Source of the DNA: Pseudomonas putida
Lineage (GTDB): Bacteria; Pseudomonadota; Gammaproteobacteria; Pseudomonadales; Pseudomonadaceae
Assembly: GCF_003228315.1 (NCBI RefSeq)
Contig: NZ_CP029693.1
Span: forward strand, 1,116,001-1,180,000
DNA length: 64,000 bases
Direction: 5' to 3'
Shown: positions 1 through 9,294 of the stretch, one piece after another
Numbering within the stretch: position 1 is the stretch's first letter
How the letters are laid out: the number at the start of each line of letters is the position of its first letter
Made by a program: the position numbers and the translations under genes
Notes under the pieces: model-generated
Databases searched by the model: none
What the model was told of the DNA's origin: nothing
What the model saw: the letters and a program-made list of their open reading frames with translations, nothing else

Positions 1-173
1 GCGTGAATAGAGTCTTCGATACCACGCTACGCCCGGGGTTCGCATTTGTTAACCAATTCCTTCACGAACAGATGTAACACAACGTTGATCCAGCGCTCGG
101 AGCAGGCGGCAGGCCGCTGAAACTTTTGCCCGAGACTCAAGGTCACCAGAACATCACTTTCGAGTAAGCGACC

Positions 174-998
174 ATGGCGCGGTCAATCTGGAAAGGCGCA
201 ATCAGTTTCGGGCTGGTGCACATCCCCGTCGCGCTGGTCTCGGCGACGTCTTCACAAGGCGTGGATTTCGACTGGCTCGACAGCCGCAGCATGGAGCCGG
301 TCGGCTACAAACGGGTGAACAAGGTCACCGGCAAGGAAGTCACCAAGGAGCACATCGTCAAAGGCGTCGCCTACGAAAAAGGTCGCTACGTGGTGCTCAG
401 CGAAGAAGAAATCCGCGCGGCGCATCCCATGTCGACCCAGACCATCGATATCTTTTCCTTTGTCGACAGCCAGGCGATCCCCCTGCAGAACATCGATACG
501 CCTTACTACCTGGCGCCGGACAAACGCGGCGGCAAGGTGTACGCGCTGTTGCGCGAAACCCTGGTCAAGACCAACAAGGTCGCCCTCGCCCGGGTGGTGC
601 TGCATACCCGTCAGTACCTGGCGGCGTTGATGCCGCTGGAGTCGGCGCTGGTCCTGGTGAAACTGCGCTGGCCGCAGGAAGTGCGCAGCCTGGATGAACT
701 GGCGCTGGGCCCGGACGTGACCAAGGCAACTTTGGCCAAGGGCGAACTGGACATGGCCAAGCGACTGGTGCAGGACATGAGCGCCGAATGGTCACCGGAC
801 GATTACCGGGATGAGTTCGAGGACAGGATCATGGCGCTGGTGGACAAGAAAGCCCATGAGGGCAAGATCGAGGATGTGGAGACGGATACCGGGCAAGAGG
901 CGCGCAAGACGGCGGATGTGATTGATTTGACCGAGTTGCTCAAGCGCAGCCTGGGGAGCAAAGCCAAGCCTGCAGCAAAGAAGAAGGCCAGCAAATGA
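174..998 (+). CDS. ku: Ku protein, non-homologous end joining
   Basis: Bacterial Ku homodimers bind DNA double-strand ends and recruit the ligase LigD for end joining. The 274-residue product has the typical bacterial Ku length. It opens with the family hallmark ARSIWKGAISFGLVHIPV and continues with the single Ku beta-barrel core (FDWLDSR, YYLAPDKRGGK, ALARVVLH). The tail is lysine- and alanine-rich (KAKPAAKKKASK), as in many proteobacterial Ku proteins, where it contributes to DNA binding. The ATG at 174 is preceded by a weak GAG-type site. No ligD lies in the window, so the partner must be elsewhere. A REP doublet follows the stop codon. Family assignment is firm. Confidence 0.95.
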   Translation: MARSIWKGAISFGLVHIPVALVSATSSQGVDFDWLDSRSMEPVGYKRVNKVTGKEVTKEHIVKGVAYEKGRYVVLSEEEIRAAHPMSTQTIDIFSFVDSQAIPLQNIDTPYYLAPDKRGGKVYALLRETLVKTNKVALARVVLHTRQYLAALMPLESALVLVKLRWPQEVRSLDELALGPDVTKATLAKGELDMAKRLVQDMSAEWSPDDYRDEFEDRIMALVDKKAHEGKIEDVETDTGQEARKTADVIDLTELLKRSLGSKAKPAAKKKASK

Positions 999-1007
999 CC
1001 GCTGTAT

Positions 1008-1109
1008 CTGTAGGAGCGAGCCTGCACGCGATGGACGCAAGCACACCACGGGGTGTCAGGCAGCCAGCGTTATCGTTGACGACCATCGCGAGCAGGCTCG
1101 CTCCTACAG
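1008..1109. repeat. REP doublet (REPIN) between ku and lpxO
   Basis: Two inverted REP copies start CTGTAGGAGCGAGCCTGC and end with the mirror GCTCGCTCCTACAG, separated by a non-conserved core. The left copy carries a C-to-A style variation (CCTGCACGCG instead of CCTGCTCGCG). It lies between the convergent ku and lpxO genes. Confidence 0.9.
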
Positions 1110-1127
1110 GTTTTGGTCTTAGAGTCT

Positions 1128-2039
1128 TCAGATCAGGACGAAGATCGCCAGCAAACCACCGAAGATCGCCCACTTTTCCAGATAGTAGAGCTTGCGGTTG
1201 CGCTTCTTGAGCTCTTTGCCCCGCAGGCGAATCTTATAGATCTTGCCGAACAGGCGATTGATCCCGCCGACCTTGTCCCCCGCCTCGTTTGGCGCGCCGG
1301 CAGCTGACATCACGTTGCGGCTGAACCAGCTGTTGAACGCCGCCGCCCAGCGATATTTCATCGGACGCTCGACATCGCAGAACAGAATGATGCGGTTCTG
1401 CCCGGTGGTGTTTTCCGCGTAATGAATGAACGTCTCGTCAAACATCACCGCTTCACCGTCGCGCCAGTGGTAGTTCTCGCCATCGACGTTGATGTAGCAA
1501 CCGGCATCGTTGGGCGTTTCCAGGCCCAGGTGATAGCGGTAGGAGCCGGCATACGGATCACGGTGGCGCACCAGTTTGGAGCCCGGCGGCAGCTCGGCGA
1601 ACATCGCCGCCTTGATCGAGCCGATGCTCTGCACCAGTTCGGTGGTGCGTGGGCAGAGTTTCATGGCCGACGGATGACTGTCGCCGTACCACTTGAGGTA
1701 GAAGCGCTTCCAGCCGGTCTTGAAGAACGAGTTGAAACCGACATCGTCATACTGGTTCGAACGCTTGATCTCACCGGCGTGCAGCAGGTTCTGGCCTTCG
1801 GCGCGGATTTCTTCCCAGTGGGTCTGCAACGGGCTCAGGTCGGGAAAATCTGCCGGATTGAGGTAAGGCTTGTTGGGGATTTTCGAAAACAGATAAAGGA
1901 AGCAGTTGATCGGCGCCAGAAACGTCGAGTGATCGCTCAGTTGGCGGCCCAGTTTGTGGCGCACGCGCCCACGCAGATGCACGTACGCGATGGATACAAC
2001 GTAGATAGCGGCAATGATGAGTTTCACGGAATTCGTCAC
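1128..2039 (-). CDS. lpxO: LpxO-type lipid A hydroxylase (Asp/Asn beta-hydroxylase family)
   Basis: Fe(II)/2-oxoglutarate dioxygenase of the aspartyl/asparaginyl beta-hydroxylase family. LpxO adds a 2-OH to the secondary acyl chain of lipid A at the inner membrane. The 303 residues include an N-terminal membrane helix (about 5-20) and a hydrophobic C-terminal end (about 288-303). The iron facial triad is visible as H159-x-D161 and H206, with R216 in position to bind 2-oxoglutarate. Length and membrane topology match LpxO rather than soluble beta-hydroxylases. It is divergent from the ABC-F gene across a 366-base gap. Family is certain; lipid A as substrate is inferred from overall resemblance. 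Confidence 0.88.
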   Translation of the reverse strand: MTNSVKLIIAAIYVVSIAYVHLRGRVRHKLGRQLSDHSTFLAPINCFLYLFSKIPNKPYLNPADFPDLSPLQTHWEEIRAEGQNLLHAGEIKRSNQYDDVGFNSFFKTGWKRFYLKWYGDSHPSAMKLCPRTTELVQSIGSIKAAMFAELPPGSKLVRHRDPYAGSYRYHLGLETPNDAGCYINVDGENYHWRDGEAVMFDETFIHYAENTTGQNRIILFCDVERPMKYRWAAAFNSWFSRNVMSAAGAPNEAGDKVGGINRLFGKIYKIRLRGKELKKRNRKLYYLEKWAIFGGLLAIFVLI

Positions 2040-2405
2040 ACGTCAAAAGTGAACAAACTGCGTCCCCTGCCAGTGGCCATGGGTCTTGTGCAGTGTCTGC
2101 AAGCGGTCTGGGCGCCCATCCCTGAGCCGTACCGAATATCGGCATCAGGTAATGGATGGCATTTTAGCCACAGTTTGTAACCAAAAGTTAACCCCAAACA
2201 GTGAAAATCTGTGCGCCGATGCCGTCAAAGCACCTGCGCGGCCTCATTGCCCTATCGTTTAAACAGCCAGACCAGTACAATCGCCGCCAAACTTTGCGCC
2301 CCCCTTGGTTGATGACGGGAAAACCTGTCTTCAGCGCACTTCGACTCGGGCCAAGCGCGGTACCGCCGCACCCTGGCTACTCTGATTGCTTCGCAGGAAA
2401 AACCT
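2040..2405. other. Intergenic region between divergent lpxO and ybiT
   Basis: 366 bases between two divergent genes, so it must hold both promoters. I see no convincing small gene, terminator or REP element. The short open frames here lack ribosome sites or are antisense extensions. Confidence 0.6.
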
Positions 2406-3992
2406 TTGATTTCTACAGCTAACATCACCATGCAGTTCGGCGCCAAGCCGCTTTTCGAGAACGTTTCGGTCAAGTTCAACGGTGGCAACCGTTATGGCCT
2501 GATCGGCGCCAACGGCTGCGGCAAATCGACCTTCATGAAGATTCTCGGCGGTGACCTCGAGCCGTCCGGCGGCCAGGTCATGCTCGAGCCGAACATTCGC
2601 CTGGGTAAATTGCGCCAGGACCAGTTCGCCTACGAAGAATTCACCGTGATCGACACCGTGATCATGGGCCACGAAGAGCTGTGGAAGGTCAAGGCCGAGC
2701 GCGATCGCATCTACTCGCTGCCGGAAATGAGTGAAGAAGACGGCATGGCCGTGGCCGAGCTGGAAACCGAATTCGCCGAAATGGACGGCTACACCGCCGA
2801 ATCCCGCGCCGGTGAGCTGCTGCTGGGCCTGGGTATTCCGCTGGAACAGCATTTCGGCCCGATGACTGAAGTCGCGCCAGGCTGGAAACTTCGCGTCCTG
2901 TTGGCTCAGGCACTGTTCTCCGATCCGGAAGTGCTGTTGCTCGACGAACCGACCAACCACCTGGACATCAACACCATTCGCTGGCTGGAAACCATTCTCA
3001 CGGCGCGTAACAGCACCATGATTATCATTTCCCACGACCGTCACTTCCTCAACAGCGTCTGCACCCATATGGCGGACCTGGACTACGGCGAGTTGCGCCT
3101 GTTCCCGGGCAACTACGACGAGTACATGACTGCCGCGACCCAGTCCCGCGAGCAACTGCTGTCGGACAACGCCAAGAAAAAGGCGCAGATCGCCGAACTG
3201 CAGACCTTCGTCAGCCGCTTCTCGGCCAACGCCTCGAAAGCCAAGCAGGCCACCTCTCGCGCCAAGCAGATCGACAAGATCCAGCTGGCCGAGGTCAAGC
3301 CTTCGAGCCGCGTCAGCCCGTTCATCCGCTTCGAACAGACCAAGAAGCTGCACCGCCAGGCCGTGACCCTCGACAAGATGTCCAAGGGCTTCGACGGCAA
3401 GACCCTGTTCAAGAACTTCAGCTTTACCGTCGAAGCCGGCGAGCGCGTGGCGATCATCGGCCCGAACGGTATCGGCAAGACCACCCTGCTGCGTACCCTG
3501 ATGGGCGAGTTGACCCCGGACGCCGGTACTGTGAAGTGGACCGAAAGCGCGGAGCTGGGCTACTACGCCCAGGACCACGCCCATGACTTCGAAGACGACG
3601 TCAGCCTGTTCGACTGGATGGGCCAATGGACCCAGGGCGAGCAGATGATTCGCGGCACCTTGGGCCGGATGCTGTTCTCCAACGACGAGATCCTCAAGTC
3701 GGTGAAAGTCATCTCCGGTGGTGAGCAAGGCCGCATGCTGTTCGGCAAGCTGATCCTGCAAAAGCCGAACGTACTGGTGATGGACGAACCGACCAACCAC
3801 CTGGACATGGAATCCATCGAAGCGCTGAACCTGGCGCTGGAGAACTACCCGGGCACGCTGATCTTCGTCAGCCACGACCGTGAGTTCGTATCGTCCCTGG
3901 CCACCCGCATCATCGAGCTGAGCCCCAATGGCGTGACCGACTTCAGCGGCACCTATGACGATTACCTGCGCAGTCAGGGTGTGGTGTTCTAA
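2406..3992 (+). CDS. ybiT: ABC-F family ATPase, YbiT type
   Basis: Soluble ABC-F protein with two ATP-binding cassettes and no membrane domain. ABC-F proteins act at the ribosomal E site to relieve stalled translation. Cassette 1 has Walker [10 protein letters not shown] (about residue 34) and [11 protein letters not shown] (about 178). Cassette 2 has Walker [10 protein letters not shown] and [12 protein letters not shown]. The linker between them is lysine-rich. Long stretches match E. coli YbiT, including [17 protein letters not shown] and [17 protein letters not shown]. The start is a TTG at 2406, about 5 bases after AGGAAAA. The next ATG would remove the first beta strand of cassette 1, so TTG is preferred. 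Confidence 0.93.
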   Translation: MISTANITMQFGAKPLFENVSVKFNGGNRYGLIGANGCGKSTFMKILGGDLEPSGGQVMLEPNIRLGKLRQDQFAYEEFTVIDTVIMGHEELWKVKAERDRIYSLPEMSEEDGMAVAELETEFAEMDGYTAESRAGELLLGLGIPLEQHFGPMTEVAPGWKLRVLLAQALFSDPEVLLLDEPTNHLDINTIRWLETILTARNSTMIIISHDRHFLNSVCTHMADLDYGELRLFPGNYDEYMTAATQSREQLLSDNAKKKAQIAELQTFVSRFSANASKAKQATSRAKQIDKIQLAEVKPSSRVSPFIRFEQTKKLHRQAVTLDKMSKGFDGKTLFKNFSFTVEAGERVAIIGPNGIGKTTLLRTLMGELTPDAGTVKWTESAELGYYAQDHAHDFEDDVSLFDWMGQWTQGEQMIRGTLGRMLFSNDEILKSVKVISGGEQGRMLFGKLILQKPNVLVMDEPTNHLDMESIEALNLALENYPGTLIFVSHDREFVSSLATRIIELSPNGVTDFSGTYDDYLRSQGVVF

Positions 3993-4006
3993 GAAAAGCG
4001 ACAAAC

Positions 4007-4108
4007 CTGTAGGAGCGAGCCTGCTCGCGATGGCATCAAGATCACCGCGTTGAACCAGAAGACGCGCGTTATCGATGACGACCATCGCGAGCAGGCTCGC
4101 TCCTACAG
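4007..4108. repeat. REP doublet (REPIN) after ybiT
   Basis: Inverted pair of the CTGTAGGAGCGAGCCTGCTC family, closed by GAGCAGGCTCGCTCCTACAG. It starts 14 bases after the ybiT stop and precedes a co-oriented MFS gene. Confidence 0.92.
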
Positions 4109-4201
4109 AGCAGCCACATTAATGATAGTTAGCCTGCTTTCTTTTATCCCTCCGCCACGCCATCATGCAGTTCTCCCACCGCCGCCCGCGAACGAGTCCT
4201 C

Positions 4202-5389
4202 ATGTCTGCGCAGCAACACCCACCGCAAAGCTCCATGGCGATCACCCTGCAGATCGTCTCCATCGTCTTCTATACCTTTATCGCCTTCCTCTGCATCGGC
4301 CTGCCGATCGCGGTGCTGCCGGGTTACGTTCACGAGCAACTGGGGTTCAGCGCGGTCATTGCCGGCTTGACCATCGGCTCGCAATACCTCGCCACCCTGC
4401 TCAGCCGCCCGATGGCCGGACGCATGTCCGACAGCATCGGTACCAAGCGTGCGATCGTTTATGGACTGTCGGGCATTGTCCTGAGCGGAGCGCTTACGTT
4501 GTTGTCGACCCTGCTGCAGAGCATGCCGTTGTTGAGCCTGCTGATTCTGATTGCCGGCCGCCTGCTGCTCGGGATCGCCCAAGGCCTGATCGGGGTCGGC
4601 ACCATCAGTTGGTGCATGGGCCAGGTAGGGGCTGAACATACCGCGCGCTCGATTTCCTGGAACGGCATTGCGTCCTACGGCGCCATCGCCATCGGCGCGC
4701 CGCTTGGGGTCGTGATGGTTGATCAACTGGGGTTCGCCAGCCTCGGGATCGCCCTGTCAGTACTCGCTGCGTTGGCCCTGATATTGATCCGCAACAAACC
4801 CTCGGTACCGGTGGTGCGCGGTGAGCGCCTGCCCTTTTGGGCGGTATTCGGGCGTATCGCGCCATTTGGTGCCAGCTTGAGCCTGGCGTCCATCGGCTAC
4901 GGCACCCTGACCACCTTTATCACCCTGTATTACGTCAACCGTGGCTGGAGCGGCGCGGCTTACTGCCTGACGGTATTCGGCGTGTGCTTCATTCTGGCGC
5001 GGCTGCTGTTCATTTCCAGCATCAGCCGTTTTGGCGGGTTCACCTCGGCCATTGCCTGCATGACTATCGAAACTGTGGGCCTGGCGTTGCTATGGCTCGC
5101 CCCCTCGACGGGCTACGCCCTGATCGGTGCCGGCCTGACCGGTTTCGGCCTGTCGCTGGTGTATCCGGCACTCGGTGTCGAGGCGATCAAGCAGGTGCCC
5201 AACTCCAGCCGTGGCGCGGGGCTGAGTGCTTATGCGGTGTTTTTCGATCTGGCGTTGGCGATTGCCGGGCCGTTGATGGGCGCGGTAGCGCTGAACCTGG
5301 GGTATTCGTGGATTTTCTTTATTGCGGCGTTGCTGTCGATCAGCGGGTTGGGGTTGACCTTGCTGCTCAGGCATCGGGCGATGGATTAG
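4202..5389 (+). CDS. MFS transporter, YhhS-like
   Basis: 395-residue inner-membrane protein with twelve predicted hydrophobic helices. The MFS loop 2-3 signature appears as SRPMAGRMSDSIGTKRA. A second conserved GRLLLGIAQGLIGVG helix and the FGLSLVYPALGVEAIK segment resemble the YhhS/YfcJ branch (UPF0226), whose members are linked to export of small organic compounds such as arabinose. Substrate cannot be told from sequence. The upstream gap contains the ybiT REP pair, and a second REP pair follows the stop, so it is probably transcribed alone. Confidence 0.85.
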   Translation: MSAQQHPPQSSMAITLQIVSIVFYTFIAFLCIGLPIAVLPGYVHEQLGFSAVIAGLTIGSQYLATLLSRPMAGRMSDSIGTKRAIVYGLSGIVLSGALTLLSTLLQSMPLLSLLILIAGRLLLGIAQGLIGVGTISWCMGQVGAEHTARSISWNGIASYGAIAIGAPLGVVMVDQLGFASLGIALSVLAALALILIRNKPSVPVVRGERLPFWAVFGRIAPFGASLSLASIGYGTLTTFITLYYVNRGWSGAAYCLTVFGVCFILARLLFISSISRFGGFTSAIACMTIETVGLALLWLAPSTGYALIGAGLTGFGLSLVYPALGVEAIKQVPNSSRGAGLSAYAVFFDLALAIAGPLMGAVALNLGYSWIFFIAALLSISGLGLTLLLRHRAMD

Positions 5390-5404
5390 GCCTGCCGCAT
5401 CCAA

Positions 5405-5495
5405 TGTGGGAGCGAGCCTGCTCGCGAAGGCGGTATGCCAGACAACAAAACTGCTGGATGTACTGGCCCCTTCGCGAGCAGGCTCGCTCCCACAG
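5405..5495. repeat. REP doublet (REPIN), GTGGGAGCGAGC variant
   Basis: Inverted pair TGTGGGAGCGAGCCTGCTCGCGAAG / CTTCGCGAGCAGGCTCGCTCCCACA with a short core, between the convergent MFS and hydrolase genes. It has GTGGGAG arms in place of TGTAGGAG. Confidence 0.92.
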
Positions 5496-5508
5496 TATTG
5501 CGGTGTGG

Positions 5509-6546
5509 TTATTGATCGGCGGTCTGCATGCCGGCCCGCGAAGCCTTGCCCAAGGTGCGCGAAAAGAAGCGCCCGGCTTCGGTGATCAGGTTGCGGTGAA
5601 TGTCCTCGCGGTCGACGCCATCGGCATCGGTGCAAAGCGCCGGCATGATGACAATCTGCTCGTCGTTGCACGGCGCCATGAAGACGAAGTGCCCTGCCCC
5701 GGCCAGTAACTTGAAGTCCGGTGCCACCGGCAGTTTACGCGCCAGGGCGACGGCGTTTTTGTCGATGGGCACCAACTTGTCGCCATCCCCGCTGTACATC
5801 AGTACCGGTACATGCACATCAGCCAGGGTATGACGGCCGAATTTCAGGCTCAGCGGCGCCATCAGCATCAGCGCATGGACACGCGGGTCGGCCACCGGTT
5901 GCAGATCATCACGGTCGACGATCAGCTCACCCTGGGTGTTACAGGCATCGCGGTCGTCCGGACGCTCCTGGCAGTAACGGCGCAGGCGATCGAGGTCCGG
6001 CGTGGCGCCGGACAATATCAGCGCTGTCTCGCCACCGGCGGAATAGCCGATGACACCCACCTGATCAGCATTGACGAAGGGCGCGAGCATGCGGTCGCCG
6101 AGGGTCGCGGTGATGGCTTCGGAGATCTGGATGGGCCGGCCGTAAAGATTGCTCAAGGTGCCGAGGCGGCTATGGTCCTTGGAATTGTCGCCTGGATGAA
6201 TCACTGCCACCACGACAAACCCCTTGCGCGCCAGGGATGTCGCCAGGTCATGCAGGGCCAGCGGGGTTCCGGTGTTGCCGTGGGACAGCATCAGCATGGG
6301 GAAGCGGCCCATGGCCACTTTGGTGTCTTCACCGGCCTCGACGTTATAGCCCTCGAGCTTGCTGGTGTGCTCTTTTTCGCTGGAAGGATAGAACGCGATG
6401 GCACGCATCGGCTGCAGGTCGAGGGGATCGAGAAAACTCAACTCGTGATAACCGACGCTCCAGTGAGGATGGGGCGCAGGGGCGGCGTGCACCGAATTCA
6501 GGCTGCCAAGCAGGCATATCAATAAAGTTGCACAAAGACGCATCAT
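5509..6546 (-). CDS. Secreted alpha/beta hydrolase (dienelactone hydrolase-like)
   Basis: Putative periplasmic serine hydrolase of about 345 residues. It begins with a signal peptide (MMRLCATLLICLLGSLNSVHA). The nucleophile elbow is GYSAGG, and a downstream HFVFMAPC segment probably holds the catalytic histidine. The domain resembles the predicted dienelactone hydrolase/PAF acetylhydrolase group, whose substrates are varied, so no reaction is assigned. ATG at 6546 (with another at 6543) is chosen because AGGTGGGG sits about 8 bases upstream. The GTG at 6558 falls inside that ribosome site and is rejected. Confidence 0.8.
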   Translation of the reverse strand: MMRLCATLLICLLGSLNSVHAAPAPHPHWSVGYHELSFLDPLDLQPMRAIAFYPSSEKEHTSKLEGYNVEAGEDTKVAMGRFPMLMLSHGNTGTPLALHDLATSLARKGFVVVAVIHPGDNSKDHSRLGTLSNLYGRPIQISEAITATLGDRMLAPFVNADQVGVIGYSAGGETALILSGATPDLDRLRRYCQERPDDRDACNTQGELIVDRDDLQPVADPRVHALMLMAPLSLKFGRHTLADVHVPVLMYSGDGDKLVPIDKNAVALARKLPVAPDFKLLAGAGHFVFMAPCNDEQIVIMPALCTDADGVDREDIHRNLITEAGRFFSRTLGKASRAGMQTADQ

Positions 6547-6724
6547 GGGTCGCCCCACCTGTTACCGGATCGAAGACGTTTCCCCTCGACTGCATAACCC
6601 GGGCCACTATTTCAGCAAATGTGTAATGGCTAGAAACAAAAAACTCTGCATCTGCCACTTGCGTGATCAGAATACAGAGTTTTTTGGTGGTTTGCCTGTG
6701 CCGTTGAACGGCTTTACGCAAGCC

Positions 6725-7336
6725 TTACGCAGCGGCGAACAGTTGCTCGCTGATTTGCGTGTGGGCGTCGCTCATGGCTTTGTTACGGACTTCGTCACCG
6801 TAAGCCAGGCCGTGGGCACGGACGAACTCGATGTCGGTGATACCGATGAACCCGAACAGCACTTTCAGGTAGTCCTCGTGGGCTACACCAGTCGCCTGGC
6901 CTGCGTGAATGCCGCCGGAAGTCGAAACGATCACCACTTTCTTGCCGCCGCACAGACCTTCAGGACCGGCTTCGGTGTAGCGGAAGGTCTGACCGGCAAC
7001 CGCAATGCGGTCGATCCAGGCTTTCAACTGAGTCGGGATGGTGAAGTTGTACATCGGAGCTGCAATGACGACGGCATCGGCGGCGAGGAATTCGGCCAGG
7101 GTCTGCGCGCTCAGGTCGGCCTCGTGCTGTTGTGCGGCATTGCGCAGTTCAGCGGTGGTACCAGCGGCGACCAGGGTGGTCGAGGAAAAGTGGCTGATGG
7201 CATCGGCGGCCAGGTCGCGGTAAGTCACCACGGCGCTTGGCTCGGCGGCTTGCCAGGCTTTTACGACTTCGCCGCTCAGCTGACGGGAAGCCGAGTTGTC
7301 GCCAAGAATGCTCGAATCGATATGCAGCAGTTTCAT
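6725..7336 (-). CDS. azoR: FMN-dependent NADH:quinone/azo reductase
   Basis: Cytoplasmic flavodoxin-fold enzyme that reduces quinones and azo dyes with NADH. Its 203 residues match the AzoR family in length and in the motifs [32 protein letters not shown] and STSGGIH. The start at 7336 has GGAG about 8 bases upstream. It is divergent from a LysR gene 130 bases away. That layout is typical of a LysR regulator controlling a reductase, which is an inference here. Confidence 0.93.
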   Translation of the reverse strand: MKLLHIDSSILGDNSASRQLSGEVVKAWQAAEPSAVVTYRDLAADAISHFSSTTLVAAGTTAELRNAAQQHEADLSAQTLAEFLAADAVVIAAPMYNFTIPTQLKAWIDRIAVAGQTFRYTEAGPEGLCGGKKVVIVSTSGGIHAGQATGVAHEDYLKVLFGFIGITDIEFVRAHGLAYGDEVRNKAMSDAHTQISEQLFAAA

Positions 7337-7466
7337 GTGGGATCTCCAGGTGAGGATCGCCGCCAGGGCGACCTGATGGAAACAATCCTACAGAGCAAAC
7401 CAATAGCTGATTAGACTGCAACAATGCGATAGTTTGTCTCACTGATAGAACAATCGGGTGTTGACG

Positions 7467-8375
7467 ATGCAGGATCTTAACGACCTCTATTACTTTGCCA
7501 AGGTGGTTGAAGCCGGCGGTTTCGCGGCGGCCGGGCGCTTGCTGGGGATTCCCAAGTCGCGACTGTCGCGGCGGATTGCCGAGCTGGAAGAACGCCTGGG
7601 CGCGCGATTGCTGCAACGCACTACGCGCCAACTCAAATTGACCGCCGTGGGCGAGCGTTATCTGCGCCATTGCCAGGCGATGTTGCTGGAAGCGGAAATG
7701 GCCGATGAAGCCGTGGCCAGTATGTCGAGCGAGCCCCGTGGACGCCTGCGGGTGTCCTCACCCGTCGGCCTGGCTCACGAAATGCTGCCGGATGTGATCA
7801 GCCGCTTCCTGGAGAAATTCCCCCAAGTGCAACTGGAGGTCATGCTGGTCAATCGCCGGGTCGATCTGGTTACCGAGGGCGTCGACGTCGCGTTGCGTGT
7901 ACGAGAGCCGGGGGATGAAGACCCCTTGCTGGTGACCCGCCGACTGCGCCAGGCGCAGATGCTTGTGGTGGCCAGCCCCGCGTTCCTCCACGGCCAGACG
8001 ATCAAGCATCCGGACGACCTGAAAAACCTGCCGGTACTGGGCGCCCTGGAACCGGATCGGCTGGTGCACATTCGCCTGGTGGACCAGCAGCGCAAGCACT
8101 ACGACCTGGCCATGGAAGCGCGCCTGGGTATCGACGATTTCATCGTGCGCAAAACCTGTGCCCTCGCCGGCCAGGGTTTCACCACGCTGCCGATGATGTA
8201 TTGCGAACAGGAACTGGCCGACGGTTCGCTAGTGCAATTGTTGCCCGAATGGTCGTTGCCGGGTGGCTGGCTGCAGGCGGTTTATCCTCATCGACGGGGC
8301 GTGATGCCTGCCGTCAGGGCCTGGCTGGACCATCTGATCGAAACATTCAATGCCTGTGGGGATCGACTGATATGA
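7467..8375 (+). CDS. LysR-family transcriptional regulator next to azoR
   Basis: DNA-binding regulator of about 302 residues. It has an N-terminal winged helix-turn-helix (LNDLYYFAKVVEAGGFAAAG, SRLSRRIAELEERLGARLLQR) and a LysR substrate-binding domain of the AaeR/DsdC type. The ATG at 7467 begins MQDLNDL, the usual position of the HTH in this family. GTG and TTG codons at 7458 and 7461 are alternatives. It is divergent from azoR, the likely target. Its stop overlaps the start of the next gene (ATGA), so the two are translationally coupled. Confidence 0.9.
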   Translation: MQDLNDLYYFAKVVEAGGFAAAGRLLGIPKSRLSRRIAELEERLGARLLQRTTRQLKLTAVGERYLRHCQAMLLEAEMADEAVASMSSEPRGRLRVSSPVGLAHEMLPDVISRFLEKFPQVQLEVMLVNRRVDLVTEGVDVALRVREPGDEDPLLVTRRLRQAQMLVVASPAFLHGQTIKHPDDLKNLPVLGALEPDRLVHIRLVDQQRKHYDLAMEARLGIDDFIVRKTCALAGQGFTTLPMMYCEQELADGSLVQLLPEWSLPGGWLQAVYPHRRGVMPAVRAWLDHLIETFNACGDRLI

Positions 8376-8731
8376 AACCTGGTCGCATGAGCGAAGAGGA
8401 CGTCGCGCAATTCTGCCTCGCCCTGCCGGGCGCACGGGAAGACTACAAGTGGGGTGGTGTGCGGGTGTTTTCGATTGCCGGGAACAAGATGTTCGCCCTG
8501 CAGAACCTGCGGGGTGAATCCCTGGCTTTCAAGGTCGACAAGGACCTGTTCCTGGGGCATTGCGATCGCCCCGGCATTCATCCCGCACCTTACCTGGCGC
8601 GAGCCCAATGGATCATCATGCAGACGCCTTACCCGCTGGGTACCGAGGAGCTGCAAGGGCTGTTGCAGCGCTCCCATCAACTGGTGGTAAGCAAATTGCC
8701 CAAGCGCACTCAAGTCGGCTTGCTGCTCTGA
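8372..8731 (+). CDS. MmcQ/YjbR family protein
   Basis: 119-residue protein of the MmcQ/YjbR (CyaY-like fold) family. Conserved features are the CLALPGAREDYKWGGVRVF segment, the LAFKVDK strand and a PAPYLARAQWI motif. Members form a compact double-wing DNA-binding-like fold, but their function is unknown. The start codon overlaps the stop of the LysR gene (ATGA at 8372-8375), indicating co-translation with that regulator. A REP doublet follows. Confidence 0.88.
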   Translation: MKPGRMSEEDVAQFCLALPGAREDYKWGGVRVFSIAGNKMFALQNLRGESLAFKVDKDLFLGHCDRPGIHPAPYLARAQWIIMQTPYPLGTEELQGLLQRSHQLVVSKLPKRTQVGLLL

Positions 8732-8744
8732 TAAACGCGGGTTT

Positions 8745-8846
8745 CTGTAGGAGCGAGCATGCTCGCGATGCACCCGAGAACACCGCGGGGTATCAGGTTT
8801 CCCGCGTTAGCGTTGATGTCCATCGCGAGCATGCTCGCTCCTACAG
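8745..8846. repeat. REP doublet (REPIN), GAGCATGCTC variant
   Basis: Inverted pair beginning CTGTAGGAGCGAGCATGCTC and ending GAGCATGCTCGCTCCTACAG. Both arms carry the same CAT-for-CCT change, so the symmetry is kept. It lies between convergent genes. Confidence 0.92.
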
Positions 8847-8853
8847 AGATCGG

Positions 8854-9294
8854 TCAGAACAGGGCCAACAAATTCGAGCCCAGAAACAGCATGTCGATCC
8901 AGAAGACCTGATGCAGCAACACGATCATCCAGAACAACAGCTGAAACGACACTTTGCGTGTCTTGTGCCGGAAAACCTGCTGGGCCAGCAAGGCGCCCGG
9001 CCAGCCGCCAGCCAGCTCCAGCGCGTGCAGGACGTTTTCCTGCGTGCGCCAACGGTCAGAGATGGCTTTGCGCTTGTCACTCCAATAAAGGAAGAACGCC
9101 AGCACGCTGACGATGCCGTAGGCCGCCAGGGGAATTAAAGATATCCCTCGCAGCCAGAACGACACCGAGCCGAACAGCGGCAGCGCGCACAGAATCGCGA
9201 AAATCAGCACTTTCAGCCGAAGCTGACGAATGCCGCCCCCAGGCTTTCCAGTACTGCTGCGCCCGGGATTGCTGCGCGCGCGGGTATCACTCAC
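8854..9294 (-). CDS. DUF1294 membrane protein without cold-shock domain
   Basis: 146-residue membrane protein with about four hydrophobic segments (near residues 27-45, 52-70, 98-106 and 119-142). The DUF1294 core is recognised by [17 protein letters not shown] and [17 protein letters not shown]. Many relatives carry an N-terminal cold-shock domain; here only a short basic leader ([13 protein letters not shown]) is present. The start is a GTG whose last three bases overlap the uppP stop (GTGA). That predicts translational coupling. The function of DUF1294 is unknown. Confidence 0.85.
   Translation of the reverse strand: MSDTRARSNPGRSSTGKPGGGIRQLRLKVLIFAILCALPLFGSVSFWLRGISLIPLAAYGIVSVLAFFLYWSDKRKAISDRWRTQENVLHALELAGGWPGALLAQQVFRHKTRKVSFQLLFWMIVLLHQVFWIDMLFLGSNLLALF

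Noticed and set aside
2331..4085. 584-codon open frame antisense to ybiT
   Set aside because: It mirrors the high-GC codon bias of ybiT on the opposite strand, has a His/Gln/Val/Leu-rich composition and no known domain; ybiT is clearly real.
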